NCBI GenBank assembly: GCA_030704615.1
Contig: CM060731.1
Location: 58,384,756 to 58,448,755 of the forward strand
Length of the DNA stretch: 64,000 nucleotides
Origin: Takakia lepidozioides
Taxonomy: Eukaryota > Streptophyta > Takakiopsida > Takakiales > Takakiaceae
Reading direction: 5' to 3'
Under the pieces are notes generated by a model, which was not told the origin of the DNA, did not search any database, and saw only the letters and a list, made by a program, of their open reading frames with translations. Shown here piece by piece: positions 33,113 through 44,844 of this stretch; the stretch's first letter is position 1; each line of letters begins with the position of its first letter. The position numbers and the translations under genes were made by a program.

Positions 33113-35320
33113 GCACCTTTTTCATCCCTAGGATGAATGATTTTCATCCATGATGTTGAACCCTAGAAGCAGGATGTGAAATTCGAAGGGGAAGAGTGCG
33201 TGCATCTTTTCGCAGCTGCTGCAGTGGTGTTGGCAGCACAGGATATCTGAGAAAGTTCCACCTACGCAAAGGGTATCAGCTTGCTTTAAAGAGAAACGTT
33301 AAGAGCTCCTGCTTGGCTTTCTGTGCAAGAAGAAGCGGTGCCGCCTTCTTCGTAAGCAATGATCAAACCTGAGGGATCAGGTTTGTGATAAGGGCGGTGC
33401 ACCACTGCTGTCGCCATTGTCTTGATGAGCACATTAATGAGGAGATGGAGCGGCTCAGCAGGTGTTGGGGGATGAGAAGTGCAGGCTGGTGTGTATAGCG
33501 CCTCAGGTTGTCTGTGACCAAATCTTGTAGCTGCTGTCTGTTTTAGCTTTAGGACCAGATCACTTTGTAAGGGAAGAGAGTAAGCATCTTTTCGCAGCTG
33601 CTGCAGTGGTGTTGGTAGTACAGCATATCTTAGGAAGTTCCACCTACGCAAAGGGAATCAGCTTGCCTTAAAGAGCGATGTTAAGGGATCTGGCTTGGCA
33701 TTCTGTGCAAGAGGAAGCGGTGCCGCCTTCTGGTGTGTATGGCGCTTAAGCTATCTATAATTAAGTTTTGTATCTGCTCTCTGTCTTAAGGGCTGTAGGA
33801 CCAGATCACTTCATAGGGAAGAAATGCACATGTAGAAGGATAGGGTAGAGGTTGGCAGGCACAAGGATGTGCCAGCAGCTGAAGCAGAGCCGTCATGCCT
33901 TAATGAGGACTGGAATCACGATAAGAAGAAACGTCGGAAATGGCTGACGAGGGAGGTGACAAGGTGCCTTCTTGACAGGCAGACCCACCACTTCAATGAG
34001 TATAAGACAGATAAGTTCGAAGAGTGTTGGCTTCTTTTTTTTGGCACTTAGGAATGACTTTGTGAAGTTTTTGGAACTGTCTCTTGTATCTATTGAAGGG
34101 GACAGAAATGTGAGGAGTAGAAAAGGCCTTTGAAAAATGGAATGAAGACACTGGAATTCAAACCAGGATAGGGTAGAGATGGATGCACCTGTTGTTACAC
34201 TGTTATTAGGAAAATGAGAGGGGACAGGGATATCTCACCTCAGGGTCAGAATGGTTGCTGTTCTTGTGTTCCTTTTCTTTGTTTTCAGTGTCTTCAGCCA
34301 GCAAACCAAGGCAGCCTTGGATGTTAAAACAATGGAGCCAGTGTAGAACTAGCTTAGTGGAATGAGGAAAACAAGGATGGTCATTCAGAAACTGAGTTGA
34401 AGAGCTAAGAAGGGATGACGTGGATGGGGAAGAAAAGTCAATGTTGTTTTGGGCTTTGGATCTGATTTCTAGAAGTGTTCTCAACATGTGAATGACTGAT
34501 GTTCGAAGTTGAGGAGAAAAGGAGAGCTGTCAAGGTGTGTGATTCGAGATTTGTAGAAGGGTTGTGAAGCACCTTGACCAAACAGGATCCACTTGGGAAA
34601 GGTAGTGCAAGGACCAGTCACTGGAAAGAGAGAGAGAAAAAGACTGACAGAGGGGCAGATTGTCTCTTGTGTGACCAAGGTTGACTTCAATGATGGATGC
34701 ACTGGATGCCTGGCTGGATGTGCATTGCATTGCATAGTAGCCATGCTGTTGTGGAGAAAAGTGAGGAATCCACACATGAAAGAAAAAGAGTGTGAGAGAA
34801 AGAAAAAGTGAAGAAGGGAGAAAGGATTGATGAGGGATGGACAAATGGAGAGCCAAGGTCAAGAAGACATGAACCCTGAATGATCAAACTAGTGGGCCTG
34901 CAGTTCATGGCAGATCTGAGCTGCCCATCCACCTAGACCGTGATCTCATTACAAAAAGGGGCTTCCGACGTGTTGCTGACCAAGGGAACTGCCCACAAGG
35001 GCAGTGTTTCATCACTGACATAGGGCTGATTGCATCACTGAATACATCGCACCAGCATAGCTGGTGCTGTACCTGCAAGCAGGGGATGTTGTGTAAAAGG
35101 TAGAACCAAGAGTGAACAACAATTTGACTCCCCATCCATGTCTTCTCTTCCGCTGCGGCGTGGATGAGGATTGCGTGAACTCTGATCACGAAGGAGCTGA
35201 GGGAAACCCACAGCCAAGTGACGACAGTTGGACAGACTGGAACAACGTTTCTTTCTTTTGCTCCGCTAAAAATGGAGGGGAGCACAATTAGAATTATACA
35301 AAAGGGGATTCACGCCCCTT
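33113..35320. other. Non-coding stretch; contains a 165-bp direct repeat and probably the 5' LTR of the next element
   Basis: 33188-33352 and 33573-33740 are direct repeats (both carry the CTTTTCGCAGCTGCTGCAGT and AGCGGTGCCGCCTTCT stretches). Because a primer-binding site lies at 35325, the preceding several hundred bases should include the 5' LTR of the gag-pol element, but I could not fix its left border. No protein-coding gene is recognised. Confidence 0.45.
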
Positions 35321-35324
35321 CTTT

Positions 35325-35336
35325 TGGTATCAGAGC
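35325..35336 (+). other. Primer-binding site of the 35.7-kb Ty3/gypsy element
   Basis: TGGTATCAGAGC is the standard complement of the 3' end of initiator tRNA-Met, used to prime reverse transcription in plant LTR retrotransposons. It fixes the orientation (+) and places the LTR end just upstream. Confidence 0.8.
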
Positions 35337-35381
35337 TAATGTTAAATCTTGATTTCTACTAGCTAGGGATCTTGACTGGTA

Positions 35382-35705
35382 TTGGATGGTTTGATGGCAG
35401 GAAGAGACCACACACTGATTCCTGATGAACCAAGCATTGGAGATGTGCTGATTTGCTTCAGCAGACGCACACCAAATGCACACGCAGACCCTTGTTTGTA
35501 CTTCTTCAACCCTGCTTGGAGAATAGCGAATGGTGATTTATGTCTTAGAGTGATACATACTGGTGGAAGAACAACCATAGCACTTTGGATAAGAGAGTTA
35601 GGAAGGTGGGTGAAGATAAATACCATGGCACGAGAGGTAACATGGGGAGGTAGAGTAGAGATGTTGCGAAATGGACAGTGGGAGTGGTATAGAGGTCAAC
35701 ATTAA
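35382..35705 (+). CDS. Small leader ORF between primer-binding site and gag
   Basis: An open frame of 107 codons (MDGLMAGRDHTLIPDEPSIG...; possible second start at MAGRD) occupying most of the interval between the primer-binding site and gag. It is rich in Trp, Arg and Gly (ALWIRELGRWVKI; RNGQWEWYRG) and I do not recognise it. It may be a conserved leader product, a decayed N-terminal extension of gag, or chance. Confidence 0.4.
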   Translation: MDGLMAGRDHTLIPDEPSIGDVLICFSRRTPNAHADPCLYFFNPAWRIANGDLCLRVIHTGGRTTIALWIRELGRWVKINTMAREVTWGGRVEMLRNGQWEWYRGQH

Positions 35706-35776
35706 GGGAGTTGCAGGAAAATTAGAGTCAGAATTAGGTGTTGAAACAGTTTGAACTTCGACTAGAGTATAGAAGG

Positions 35777-38700
35777 ATGACCAGTCCAACTAGCATAGAT
35801 GCGCCTTATCATGGTAGGAATAGTGAAGATGTAAATGACTGGCTGGAGAGAATTCAGATGGAGGCAGATGTCAGGGATTTGAATGAGGACAAAACTTTCA
35901 AGATAGCAAGGCTCAACCTGAGAGCCAAGGCTGATGAATGGTACCGTAAACAAAACCCTAGGCCAGACAACTGGGAAGACTTCAGGGCAGCCATTTCAGC
36001 CAAGTTTGGTATCGTTGACTTGGCAGAGATTAGGCTAAGAATGGATACCATTAAACAGGAGAATAGACAAAGGGTTCGAACATACTTCGATAGGTTGAAC
36101 CGGTTATTTATAAGAGGTGGGGCGTCTGATTTGGAACAAAGGCGTAGATTTGCAGCGGGTTTGAGACCTGAAATAGCAAGAGTAATGCTGGGCAGGCGCT
36201 TCCTTGATGTGGAGGAAGCACTTGACACAGCCATTGAGATTGAGAGGGGTCTGGGAAGGTTGGGAGAGATACCTCTAGAGCCATTGGAAGGAGATGATAC
36301 AGATGAGTCAGTTGTGTTTGTCAACCCTGTGGACAGAAGACTTGATCAGCTGAACACTACCCTACAGAAGTACTTTGATAGGGGACCAGTCATAGGAGAA
36401 GGCTCGAGATCTAGAACACCACCTCGTGTTCGCCTTTGTAATGTTTGTCACAAAGAAGGTCACATAGCGACATATTGTCATGAAGGAAGAACCCAAGCTA
36501 AGTGTGACAAATGTCACCGGTTCGGGCATTCCACGGAAATGTGTGGTGTGAGATGCAACTTTTGCAAGCTACTCGGGCATACAGAGAGTGAGTGCAGTAG
36601 AAAACTCGACCAAACTATGATGGGAACTCCGGGAACTAACTTTGTAGATGTGTTCTATGATGATGAGGATGATGTACTCGCAGAGATGACAGATCTGATG
36701 TCACGAAATAGTATCAATGAAGTCAGACTTCCAAGGACACGCATACCTGTCCAGAGTCCGATTGTTGAACCTACAGGGTCACCAGAAAGGAATAGTGAGA
36801 GCAGTGAACAGCCAAGCAAGACCAAGAGTGAAATCTACCCAAAGAACAATTTCAAGAATGCTATAGAAGGAGGTACGAAATCCAGAATCTTGAACCACTT
36901 CTACAAAGGGAGAATATCGTTGTCTCCCATGGACCTAATCATGACTGTACCCGGAGAACTAGACAAATTGAAAGGGCTGGTCAAAGTGGTGGAAAGAGCA
37001 ATGGTCCAACAAAGGGAGACAACTCACAGTGTAGAAGTTGTGAAGGATGTACCAAGGCCTTTGTACTCAGCACACGCTGAGCCCACGATCTCGTATGCTT
37101 ATACTGGTAAGGTTAAAGCGCTTCATGTAATGATTACAATGGGAGATTACCAAGTATTAGGCGAGATTGACACCGGTGCCATGCTTTCTGTAATATCAGC
37201 TAGTACAGTCAGGGATCTTGGTTTGATGGGATCTGTCATTACTAGTAAGGATGTGAATTACAGAGTAGCCTCAGGTGCTCTTGAGACTGCAATGGGCAGA
37301 CTTGAGGACATCAAGGTCAAAGTAGGAGAATTGACCAATCGTTTGTCCTTTATGGTGGTGAACACGGATACATATCACATGCTGCTGGGATTAGACTTTC
37401 TCAAAAAGTTTGGCGCTGTAGTGGACACCGAAGCTGAAACAATTCGCGTACGCTATGGGCCAGGAAAGGATTTTGCTCACTTCCCTTTGCACACCATCAA
37501 TTATAATGAGCCTGCAGTTACCAAAACAGCCTACCATAGAGGGGTCGAGAGTAGAATGAGATATGCAAGCAGTACGTCAGCAGGTAATGTCTTAACCCTG
37601 ACGTCAGATGAACAGTACCTAGGCTTGTGGGAGAAGAAAAGAAAACCAGAGGAAGAATATGAGGACACGGAGGAAGCATCCTCAGGTTCTGACACCTCTA
37701 AATCTGATAAAGATGAGGAGATGGGAGGCTCTGAGGAGAGTAAGGAGGTAGAAACAGCACTGAGGGATGTTGAGGAAATAATAGACGATGTCAACCTAGG
37801 GGAGGACTTGTTCGAGGACCAAGGGATGTCTGAACTCCTTCAGGAAGAGACCCATAAGAGCATGGCTGCTGCCATAATACAGGAAGCTTACCAGAAAGCT
37901 TGGAATGGTGAACTAGGAAACAACAACCTAGAAATAGAGGATGACTTCCATGATTGGAATCAGGTTATCACACAAGAGGAAGGACAGAGAATGGCTAACT
38001 CTGTAAGCCAGGTGGAGGGAAAGAATTGGGAACCCAGTCAAGAGGAAGAAATGGAGAGTCGTTGGAGAAGTCTGAAATCCAGACTGCACATCAACCCAGA
38101 ACTGGCCCCAGAACATAGGATAGAGCTGGAGCAAGAGCTGAAAGCAAACCAGGAATGCTTTGCTCTTAGCAAGGCTGACTTGGGATACTGCAGTGAGGTG
38201 GAACACACAATTGACACACAAGGTTTTCCCCCTTGCAGAAGTCGTCCCAGCCGCCTATCAGAATGGGAGGAAGACGAGGTCCAAGGACAAATTGAGACTT
38301 TGATCTCACAAGGCAAGATGAGAGAGAGTAGTTCAGAATGGTCGTGTCCAGTTACCCTTCCACCAAAAAAGGATGGATCCAAGCGGTTTTGTGGTGATTT
38401 TAGGCCAGTAAACCGTTTAACCAGAAGGGACTCTTACCCTATGCCATTAATTCAAGATGTTTTAAACCAGTTGGGGAAAGCCAAGTGGTTTTCTGCGCTG
38501 GATTTACAATCTGGTTTTTGGCAGATCAAAATGGACGACCGAGACATAAGCAAAACAGCAGTGATCACAAAGAAGGGATTGTATGAATGGCTAGTCATGC
38601 CATTCGGACTAAAAAATGCCACTGCTACCTTTCAGAGAACAATGAATAGGGTGCTCAAGGAAGAAATCAAAGATTGCGCTAAAGTTTTTGTAGATGACGT

Positions 38701-39607
38701 CAATATCCATAGCAAGGACTGGGGAGATCACGTGGGACATATAAAAAGAGTACTGAGCAAGGTTAGAAAGGCTAATCTTAGGCTCAATCCGGACAAGTGT
38801 TACTTTGCCAACTTACAGTTGGTATTCCTTGGGCATGTGATCTCTGAAGAGGGAACGTGGCCTGATCCAGATAAGATAGCTGCTATTGAAAGGTTTCCCT
38901 TGCCCAAAAACCACACTGCTCTCAAAAGCTACTTAGGCATGACAGGGTACTATAGGCCCTATGTCAAAGGATATGCTGGAGTGGCAGTACCCTTGTTCAC
39001 TCTAACCAAGAAGGATGTGAAGTTTATCTGGAGTGCAGAGGCACAAAACGCCTTTTCTGCCTTACAGGTGAAGTTGGTAACTGCTCCCATCCTGGCAAGA
39101 CCAGATTTCTCAAGACCGTTCGTCTTGGATGTTGACTGGTCCATCAAAGGAGTAGGGGCAGTCTTGTCACAAAAGGAGTATAAAAAGGAGAGGGTCATTG
39201 CATACGCCAGTAAGGTACTATCTGATGCTCAGCGCAAATATCACCCTATGGAAGGTGAATGCTATGCCCTGGTGTGGGGAGTATTACACTTTCGGCAGTA
39301 CCTGTATGGAACCCCTTTTGTAATCAGGACTGATCACAAACCACTAGAGTGGTTGGCAACGGTAAGTGACGCATATGGACGCAGGGGTAGATGGATCATG
39401 ATGTTACAAGATTTTGAGTTTAAAATTGTTCACAGAGCAGGTGCTAGGCATGCTAACGTAGATGCACTAAGCAGGTATCCAGTGGGACCAGCTGAGGAAA
39501 CCGAGGAAATCGAGGTATACTCTACTTCTCCGTATAGTCAGAAAAGAGAAGGAAGAAAGAGGGATGGAGCCTATCTTCTTAAGCTAGCTTGGGATAGGGG
39601 TGCCATC
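35777..39607 (+). CDS. Ty3/gypsy gag-pol polyprotein, integrase missing
   Basis: One open frame from the ATG at 35777 (an upstream in-frame TTG at 35738 is less likely). Order: retrotransposon gag domain (DVNDWLERIQMEADVRD... to about residue 160); three CCHC knuckles (CNVCHKEGHIATYC, CDKCHRFGHSTEMC, CNFCKLLGHTESEC; 36438-36597); aspartic protease with Asp-Thr-Gly at 37169; an acidic Glu/Asp-rich spacer (37640-38060); reverse transcriptase (FCGDFRPVNRL; catalytic FVDDV at 38687-38700 instead of the usual YIDD); RNase H (VLDVDWSIKGVG, MEGECYALVWG, RTDHKPLEWL). Gag to RNase H is intact. The frame then runs into foreign DNA at about 39608, so the integrase is lost and the copy cannot insert on its own. 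The frame stays open until 40101 by chance. Confidence 0.88.
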
Positions 39608-39733
39608 AATGCTTCGTGCCTTGGGCACTCAAGGGTGCTTCAGCCCCCGTACCTATCGCTGCTACTGCCCCCACCACAGGGGCAGCCCCTCTTGTGTCTC
39701 GACCTCCCTGCCCTCAAGGCAAAGGGCCGCGAC
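39608..39733 (-). mobile_element. Truncated LTR fragment of the 51.1-kb Ty3/gypsy family
   Basis: The reverse complement reads TGTCGCGGCCCTTTGCCTTG and follows the LTR at 51140 for about 120 bp before diverging near GCCCAAGGCA. It interrupts the pol gene right after RNase H and marks an insertion/deletion event that removed the integrase. Confidence 0.8.
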
Positions 39734-40390
39734 ACACTGCTTACAAACTGCCACAAAAACAGTTTCACAGGACTTACAGATGATTGGTGGAAGGCAAGGC
39801 CCCTCGCCATGGGCCAGATTAATTGTATGTTGCAGCCCAGAACAACGACGGGAAGTCATCTAGGGCAACAAACCCCATCTTGGCAGTGTCTTTTGTGTGA
39901 GAGAAGTCAAGCTAAACCTGCTCATCATATCGAGTGGGATGGACCAGATGTAAAGCTGCCAAGCCAACCACACTCATATTCGCACTCAAGCAACATAAGC
40001 TGGAGCCATTTCCAGATTATGAGTACCCGTGTTTTAAGAATACTCCTTCTTCAACTTGCGGTGAACGGGCAGAAAACTTCACAATGTGCAGCAGATTAAT
40101 GAACCAAGATGCGGAGCTGAATTGGGTATCCAGTTAGGCAATGCTGGTTTCAAAACCCCGTTCCATCCCTACGTTTCGAAGATCTGGCTTGAATGGGCAC
40201 ACTCCGGCAGTGGAAGGCTCACGGAGTAATGAGTTTCAGCTGATATGCATGCTGACATGCCATGCCGGTGCAAAGAACAACGTTCTGAGTGGCGATTGTG
40301 ATCTCAAAATCTGCCCCTGCATTCAAGCTGATTTCTCTCTCGAGCAGAGCCGCCTTGTGGATGTTCCAGCCAGTGTCCAAAAACAGCTCA
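39734..40390. other. Unassigned stretch after the LTR fragment
   Basis: The pol frame remains open until 40101 but encodes nothing recognisable (Ser/Pro/Leu-rich). No repeat recognised. Confidence 0.4.
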
Positions 40391-40399
40391 AGTGCAAGA

Positions 40400-41700
40400 C
40401 AACATCATCAACAAGGCATGGTTAGCTAAGCAAGGTCATGGTGGAGAGGCATTTGAACTCTCTGAACGTAATGTGGTCGGACTTCACCCCCTCCCACATC
40501 AACTGCTCATAGGTCTCCAAAACCTGCAATCCCCGCCCCTGTTGTGCATGTCCTGCGATCATCACTTTCCACGACACCACATTTCGCTCAGCCATATTGT
40601 TGAACACTCCCTATCTAGAAGGGTATTCATGTTCAGAATGACATCTACCACAATTCCAGCTTTGACGATGCAACCATGGACCTCTTTGCCCTTCTCCAAC
40701 AGGCTCGCACATGCACTACAAACACAAACAAACATAATGTGCTCGGGCTTCACCCCCTAGACCCACATCATTTGCTCATAGGTCTCCAAAACCCGCAATC
40801 CCCGCCCATGTTGTGCATGTCCTGCGATCATCACGTTCCACCACACCACATTTCGCTCAGCCATATTGTTAAACACTCCTTGTCCACAAGGGAATGCTCC
40901 CACGTTTGGCATACATGTCGACGAGGTATTGTTACATCTGGTACAGTTCCAGCTTTGACAATGTCACGATGGACCTCTTTGCCCTTTACCAAGTCTCCAG
41001 GGCTGCCAGGTTTGCACATGCATTGCAAACACAAATGAACGTGACCCGGTCAGGCTGCACCTCTTCTCAACATTTGCTCATATGTCTCCAATGCCCTCAT
41101 CCCGCACACATGCTGGCCATATCTTGCGAGATTCAGCGTGTTCCTTGAGACAACATCTTGTTCAGCCATGTTATCAAACTCTCCCTTCGCAACTTCATAG
41201 GTCTCCAAAGCCTCCATCCCACGTCCCTGCTGTGCATACCCTGCAAGCATCGCACTCCACGACACTACATCTCGGCAAAACAGGCTGAAATAGCTCAAAG
41301 AAGAAGGTGCCCTCACCACATTGTCCTCTACCTTGTGTCATGACCCATTGCGGATTAGACTGACCATGAACCCAAGAAGACCTCTTGTGCGTGCTGCTTG
41401 TATCTCTAGTCAGGTAATGTGGGATTGGTTTGTAAGAACCACCACGGTGCAGCTAAGCGGGCAGAGATTAAAATATGGGTTGCTAAGACCAAGCTGATTC
41501 CCCCAAGAACCTTGTGATCATCAGGAAGAATACCAAATCATGGTACAAAGGGGAGCCAAGAGCCCACATTTGCACATAATGCGCCCTTGACGCCATAAAC
41601 GCTTGCAACAACAGGACATGGGCCTCGATTTGGTCTTCATCCTTCTCGCATCACTTGTTTGTCTCTCTCTCAAGCCTCCATCCCTCTCCCAACACTTGGA
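40400..41700 (-). pseudogene. Decayed PPR gene, minus strand
   Basis: The minus strand encodes RDVVSWSAMLAGYAQQGRGM and EALETYE near 41200-41290, then MRALETYEQMLRRGAA, VCVCSACASLLEKGKEVHGC and similar PPR pieces down to about 40450, in shifting frames. The upstream flank (41300-41465, reverse complement) matches 4510-4680 in the CACTA element, so the same PPR gene family supplied the captured DNA. Stops are frequent; not functional. Confidence 0.8.
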
Positions 41701-42118
41701 CAAATTCAGGCAAAGGACAAAGTTACTCTTCCACCCTTAGATCATTTTACATCCGACGATTAGAACAATCTCTATGAGCCACACAAGCCCTAAAATACAT
41801 TAAAATATTCCAATTCATGAGCCATGTGGAGCACTTATAAAAATTCCATTTTTGAATAGGGTGTGCAATGAATGCCTAGTTGTTAAGAGTCGTTCTCTAG
41901 TGCTTAAAACCACTTGTAATTGCTGTTTAAAAAAAAAACAATTTACGTAATTGAATTAAATCGCCGCGAATATTGTGCCGACTGCGGAGTCATTGATGCA
42001 ACTTCTATCCGCCATTAGAAATGTGAATTTATCCGTTACGACTGTGCAGTAGTAACAAACATCTCAAAGTTGTTCCCTTAGTGGTTTTGGACATGCAGTC
42101 GATTCGGAAAAGACACGA
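41701..42118. other. Intergenic stretch
   Basis: AT-rich, non-coding. I searched it for a left CACTA terminus matching the right end at 46078 and found none. Confidence 0.4.
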
Positions 42119-44844
42119 ATGCTTCTAGTGAACCATCCCTCCCCACGTCTTCAACCAACCCTGGATGGAGGAGGCCCTCCCTCCTTTCCACATAACACTG
42201 ATGCGTTTTATCCCCCTGGCATTCAGAGGTATGCACAGTATGAACAACAGACTGCTCATGTTCCAGCCGCCCCTGAAATTCACCCGCCCTTTTCTCAGTC
42301 GTACAATGCAAACAGCCCGTCAGGGGAGAACCGGACATGTGCAGTTCCGTGTGGGGCATTTCCACAAACTGGGGAAGCACAACATGCTCCTGTTCAGCAT
42401 GGGCACTACCACGAAGGTGTGTGGTACCCTCACCCCAACCCTCCCCCACCTGCGCATCCTCCCCAAGCAACGTATCCCAGAAGCCCCATGTATAGTGCGC
42501 CGTTGCATGGCCCTTATTCCAGGCAGCCCATAGCTTCACCCAATTGCAACGCTTCGCGGCCTCTTCAATTCCCAAGCTCACCAGCTTTGAGCACAGGTTA
42601 TGTTCCTGCCCACCCCACACCCCACGTTGGTGCGTGGCAAGGTTCATGTCCGCCCGAAGGGCCCCATGTTGCAGGTTGTGAGGGAGGAGAGGAGGCCCGT
42701 GATTCCAATATGACTCCAGATGCGCAACATTGACTGGCAAGGACAGAGCCAATTTTTTGCGCAAGGCGAGGAGAGTAGCACGGAGAGGGTTGAAGGAAAC
42801 GTCTTGTGCAAATGTAGCTGCTGGGCAAAAGAGATTCATAGTTGCGTGTGGCAAAAAGGGCCCATGCGGGGATGCACGAAATGACTGGCTGGCAGCCCTG
42901 CGAGGGCAATGCCAACGTGTGCTGGACTGTTCTGTGCCCATCCATCTTCAACCTCAAAGTCTGATTGACGAGGTGGGTGAACTATTAGCAGATGATTGGG
43001 AATATTTACCTCCTGGGATAACTGGCGCCCAACTTCGAACTGAGATTGGAGGCGTCATTAAATACCAGCGCATCAAACTGTTTAGAAAAGTGTACTCCCG
43101 TGGCAAACCTAAGCCCCACTATGTTGCGGACAAGACTTGGGCAGAACTTGTGAGGCATTGGAACACGCCCGAATGGCAAAAGAGTCGTGATGATGGCAAG
43201 CATGCACGGGGGCATGTTGGTGCCCCTTCGAGATCTGGACGCAGTGGCCTTAGCGGCGTTGAGGAACGTCTGGTAAATCTGCCTGTCTCATGACATTGCC
43301 AATATATTCAGGTAGTGAGGTGTCTTGTCATTTGTATCTTACTCTTAGAGGATGGCACTAATATTCCCATATCATGTCCATGTGTAGGCTAAGACAAGTG
43401 GTCGTCCTCCACTTCTATCCGAAATTCGGGGAGCAAGAATAGCAACAAGGGGTATGGTTCTGATTCAGCAGGGGCCACCCGATTTGTAAGTAACTAACCC
43501 ACCTGCATTTGTTGCAATGATGTGCTTGTCAATTATTTATGGTTTTGCCTTCCTGTGTTGTTGTCCAATAAATTACCTCGCATGGCTAGTGCGATAGATG
43601 TATTGAATCGTATTTGCACTCTTTTTGTGGCAGGGCCTTGGAGCATTGGCTTCTCGGCTTGATGGCTTGGAAGGATGGAAACATACAATGGAGGCCAGCT
43701 CAATGGAGCACAAATTGGAATTGCAGGTAGTGAAATCCATGTTTGCCGCTGCAGTATCTAAGACAGACAAGTTCAACATGGCATTGGCAGCGAAGCTCGG
43801 TTTGGACCTGCCGAGGGGTGAATCTCCATCAACATCAAACATTGTGTGTGAGTTGTCGCCCCCTGTTCATGGTGTTGTCCCACCTGCGACTACAGTGGAA
43901 ATGACAAGTACAAGTGAGCAGCCTCCTAGCAGTGGAGGCAGTGGACAAAGGAAAGGGGGCAGTATTGTGGAAGAAGATGCCACAGGTGAGGACAAAGTTC
44001 AGAACATGGCATGTGACGATCCTTGCCTTAATTATGGTGCCAATGATGACCTATCCCCCCTTATTGAGAAGGGAGTGCCTGTACTGGAGGATCACACCGG
44101 CAGTGAACTTAGACAGAGTGCCCAAGACATAGGGGCAGGGGCTAAGGGCACAGGAGTGGTTATTGTTGGGGCAGGGAAGAACATTGATTCAACAACAAAA
44201 TTGGCCGTTGTACGGAAGGTAAGTACTCGTGTTCCTATATTCTTGTGCAGTTCCAAGTCGATTATGCAATACCTGCAGGCCGTTCATGACTTCTGTGTAC
44301 ATGTGTGGGTTTCTATTGATTCAGAAGCCACCAAAGGAAATTGTTGCGGTGAATATGAGGAAGAAGTCCGCAAGACTTGCTGCCAGCAACGTTGATGGGA
44401 GCCGTATGGGAAGCTTCAAAGCGCCGGCACCTGTTGTAAGTTTTCCTTCGTGGAAGTACATCCGTATTTTGTTTGTAGGGCTATATGATGGTATCTCGCG
44501 TTTTCCCTGTCCATAACTGTTGCATGTGCATAACAAATGACAAGGGCACACATTGGTGGTGTTGGCTGTCCCAGTTTCAGGTTGGTGACAAGGTCACAAT
44601 GTTTGACCCCAATGCACCCAAACGGAAGGCAGGCGTGGGCCATATATTGGGCATGTCGACTGACTGGCTGGCTTATGTCGTTCATGCCGATTATCATGTT
44701 GTCTCTGTTGAATCAGTACATGGGGCAGATGTTGCTCTACCATACCCCAACAATGATGTTAGGCCTCCCATTGTGATGCTCAGTGACACTGTAGGCATCA
44801 CGGCCCTGTGGTCTGCCAAGTTCCTCAAACTGACCCGAACATGA
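42119..44844 (+). CDS. CACTA-type accessory transposon protein (Transposase_24 / Tnp1-like), multi-exon
   Basis: Coding pieces: a Pro/His-rich N-terminal frame (42119-42733), then in another frame 42730 to about 43272 with WAELVRHWNTPEWQKSRDDG, which resembles the plant Transposase_24 (Ptta/En/Spm) motif; a short piece at about 43388-43485; then 43634-44218, 44325-44435 and 44581-44844, which join through GT-AG sites in phase 0 with no stops. The last exon (VGDKVTMFDPNAP..., DTVGITALWSAKFLKL) resembles the C-terminal Tnp1/En/Spm domain, a DNA-binding TnpA-like function. The junction at 42730 and the 43485/43634 splice are out of phase, so either the splice choice is wrong or the 5' half is damaged. 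A CACTA right end lies at 46078. Confidence 0.6.

Noticed and set aside
39608-40101. C-terminal 160 residues of the 1,453-codon gag-pol frame
   Set aside because: The sequence is an inverted LTR fragment followed by unrelated DNA that happens to stay open; it is not part of pol.
42078-42941. Minus-strand frame of 287 codons
   Set aside because: It overlaps the plus-strand transposon gene, lacks any recognisable domain and its composition mirrors the proline-rich plus-strand protein.
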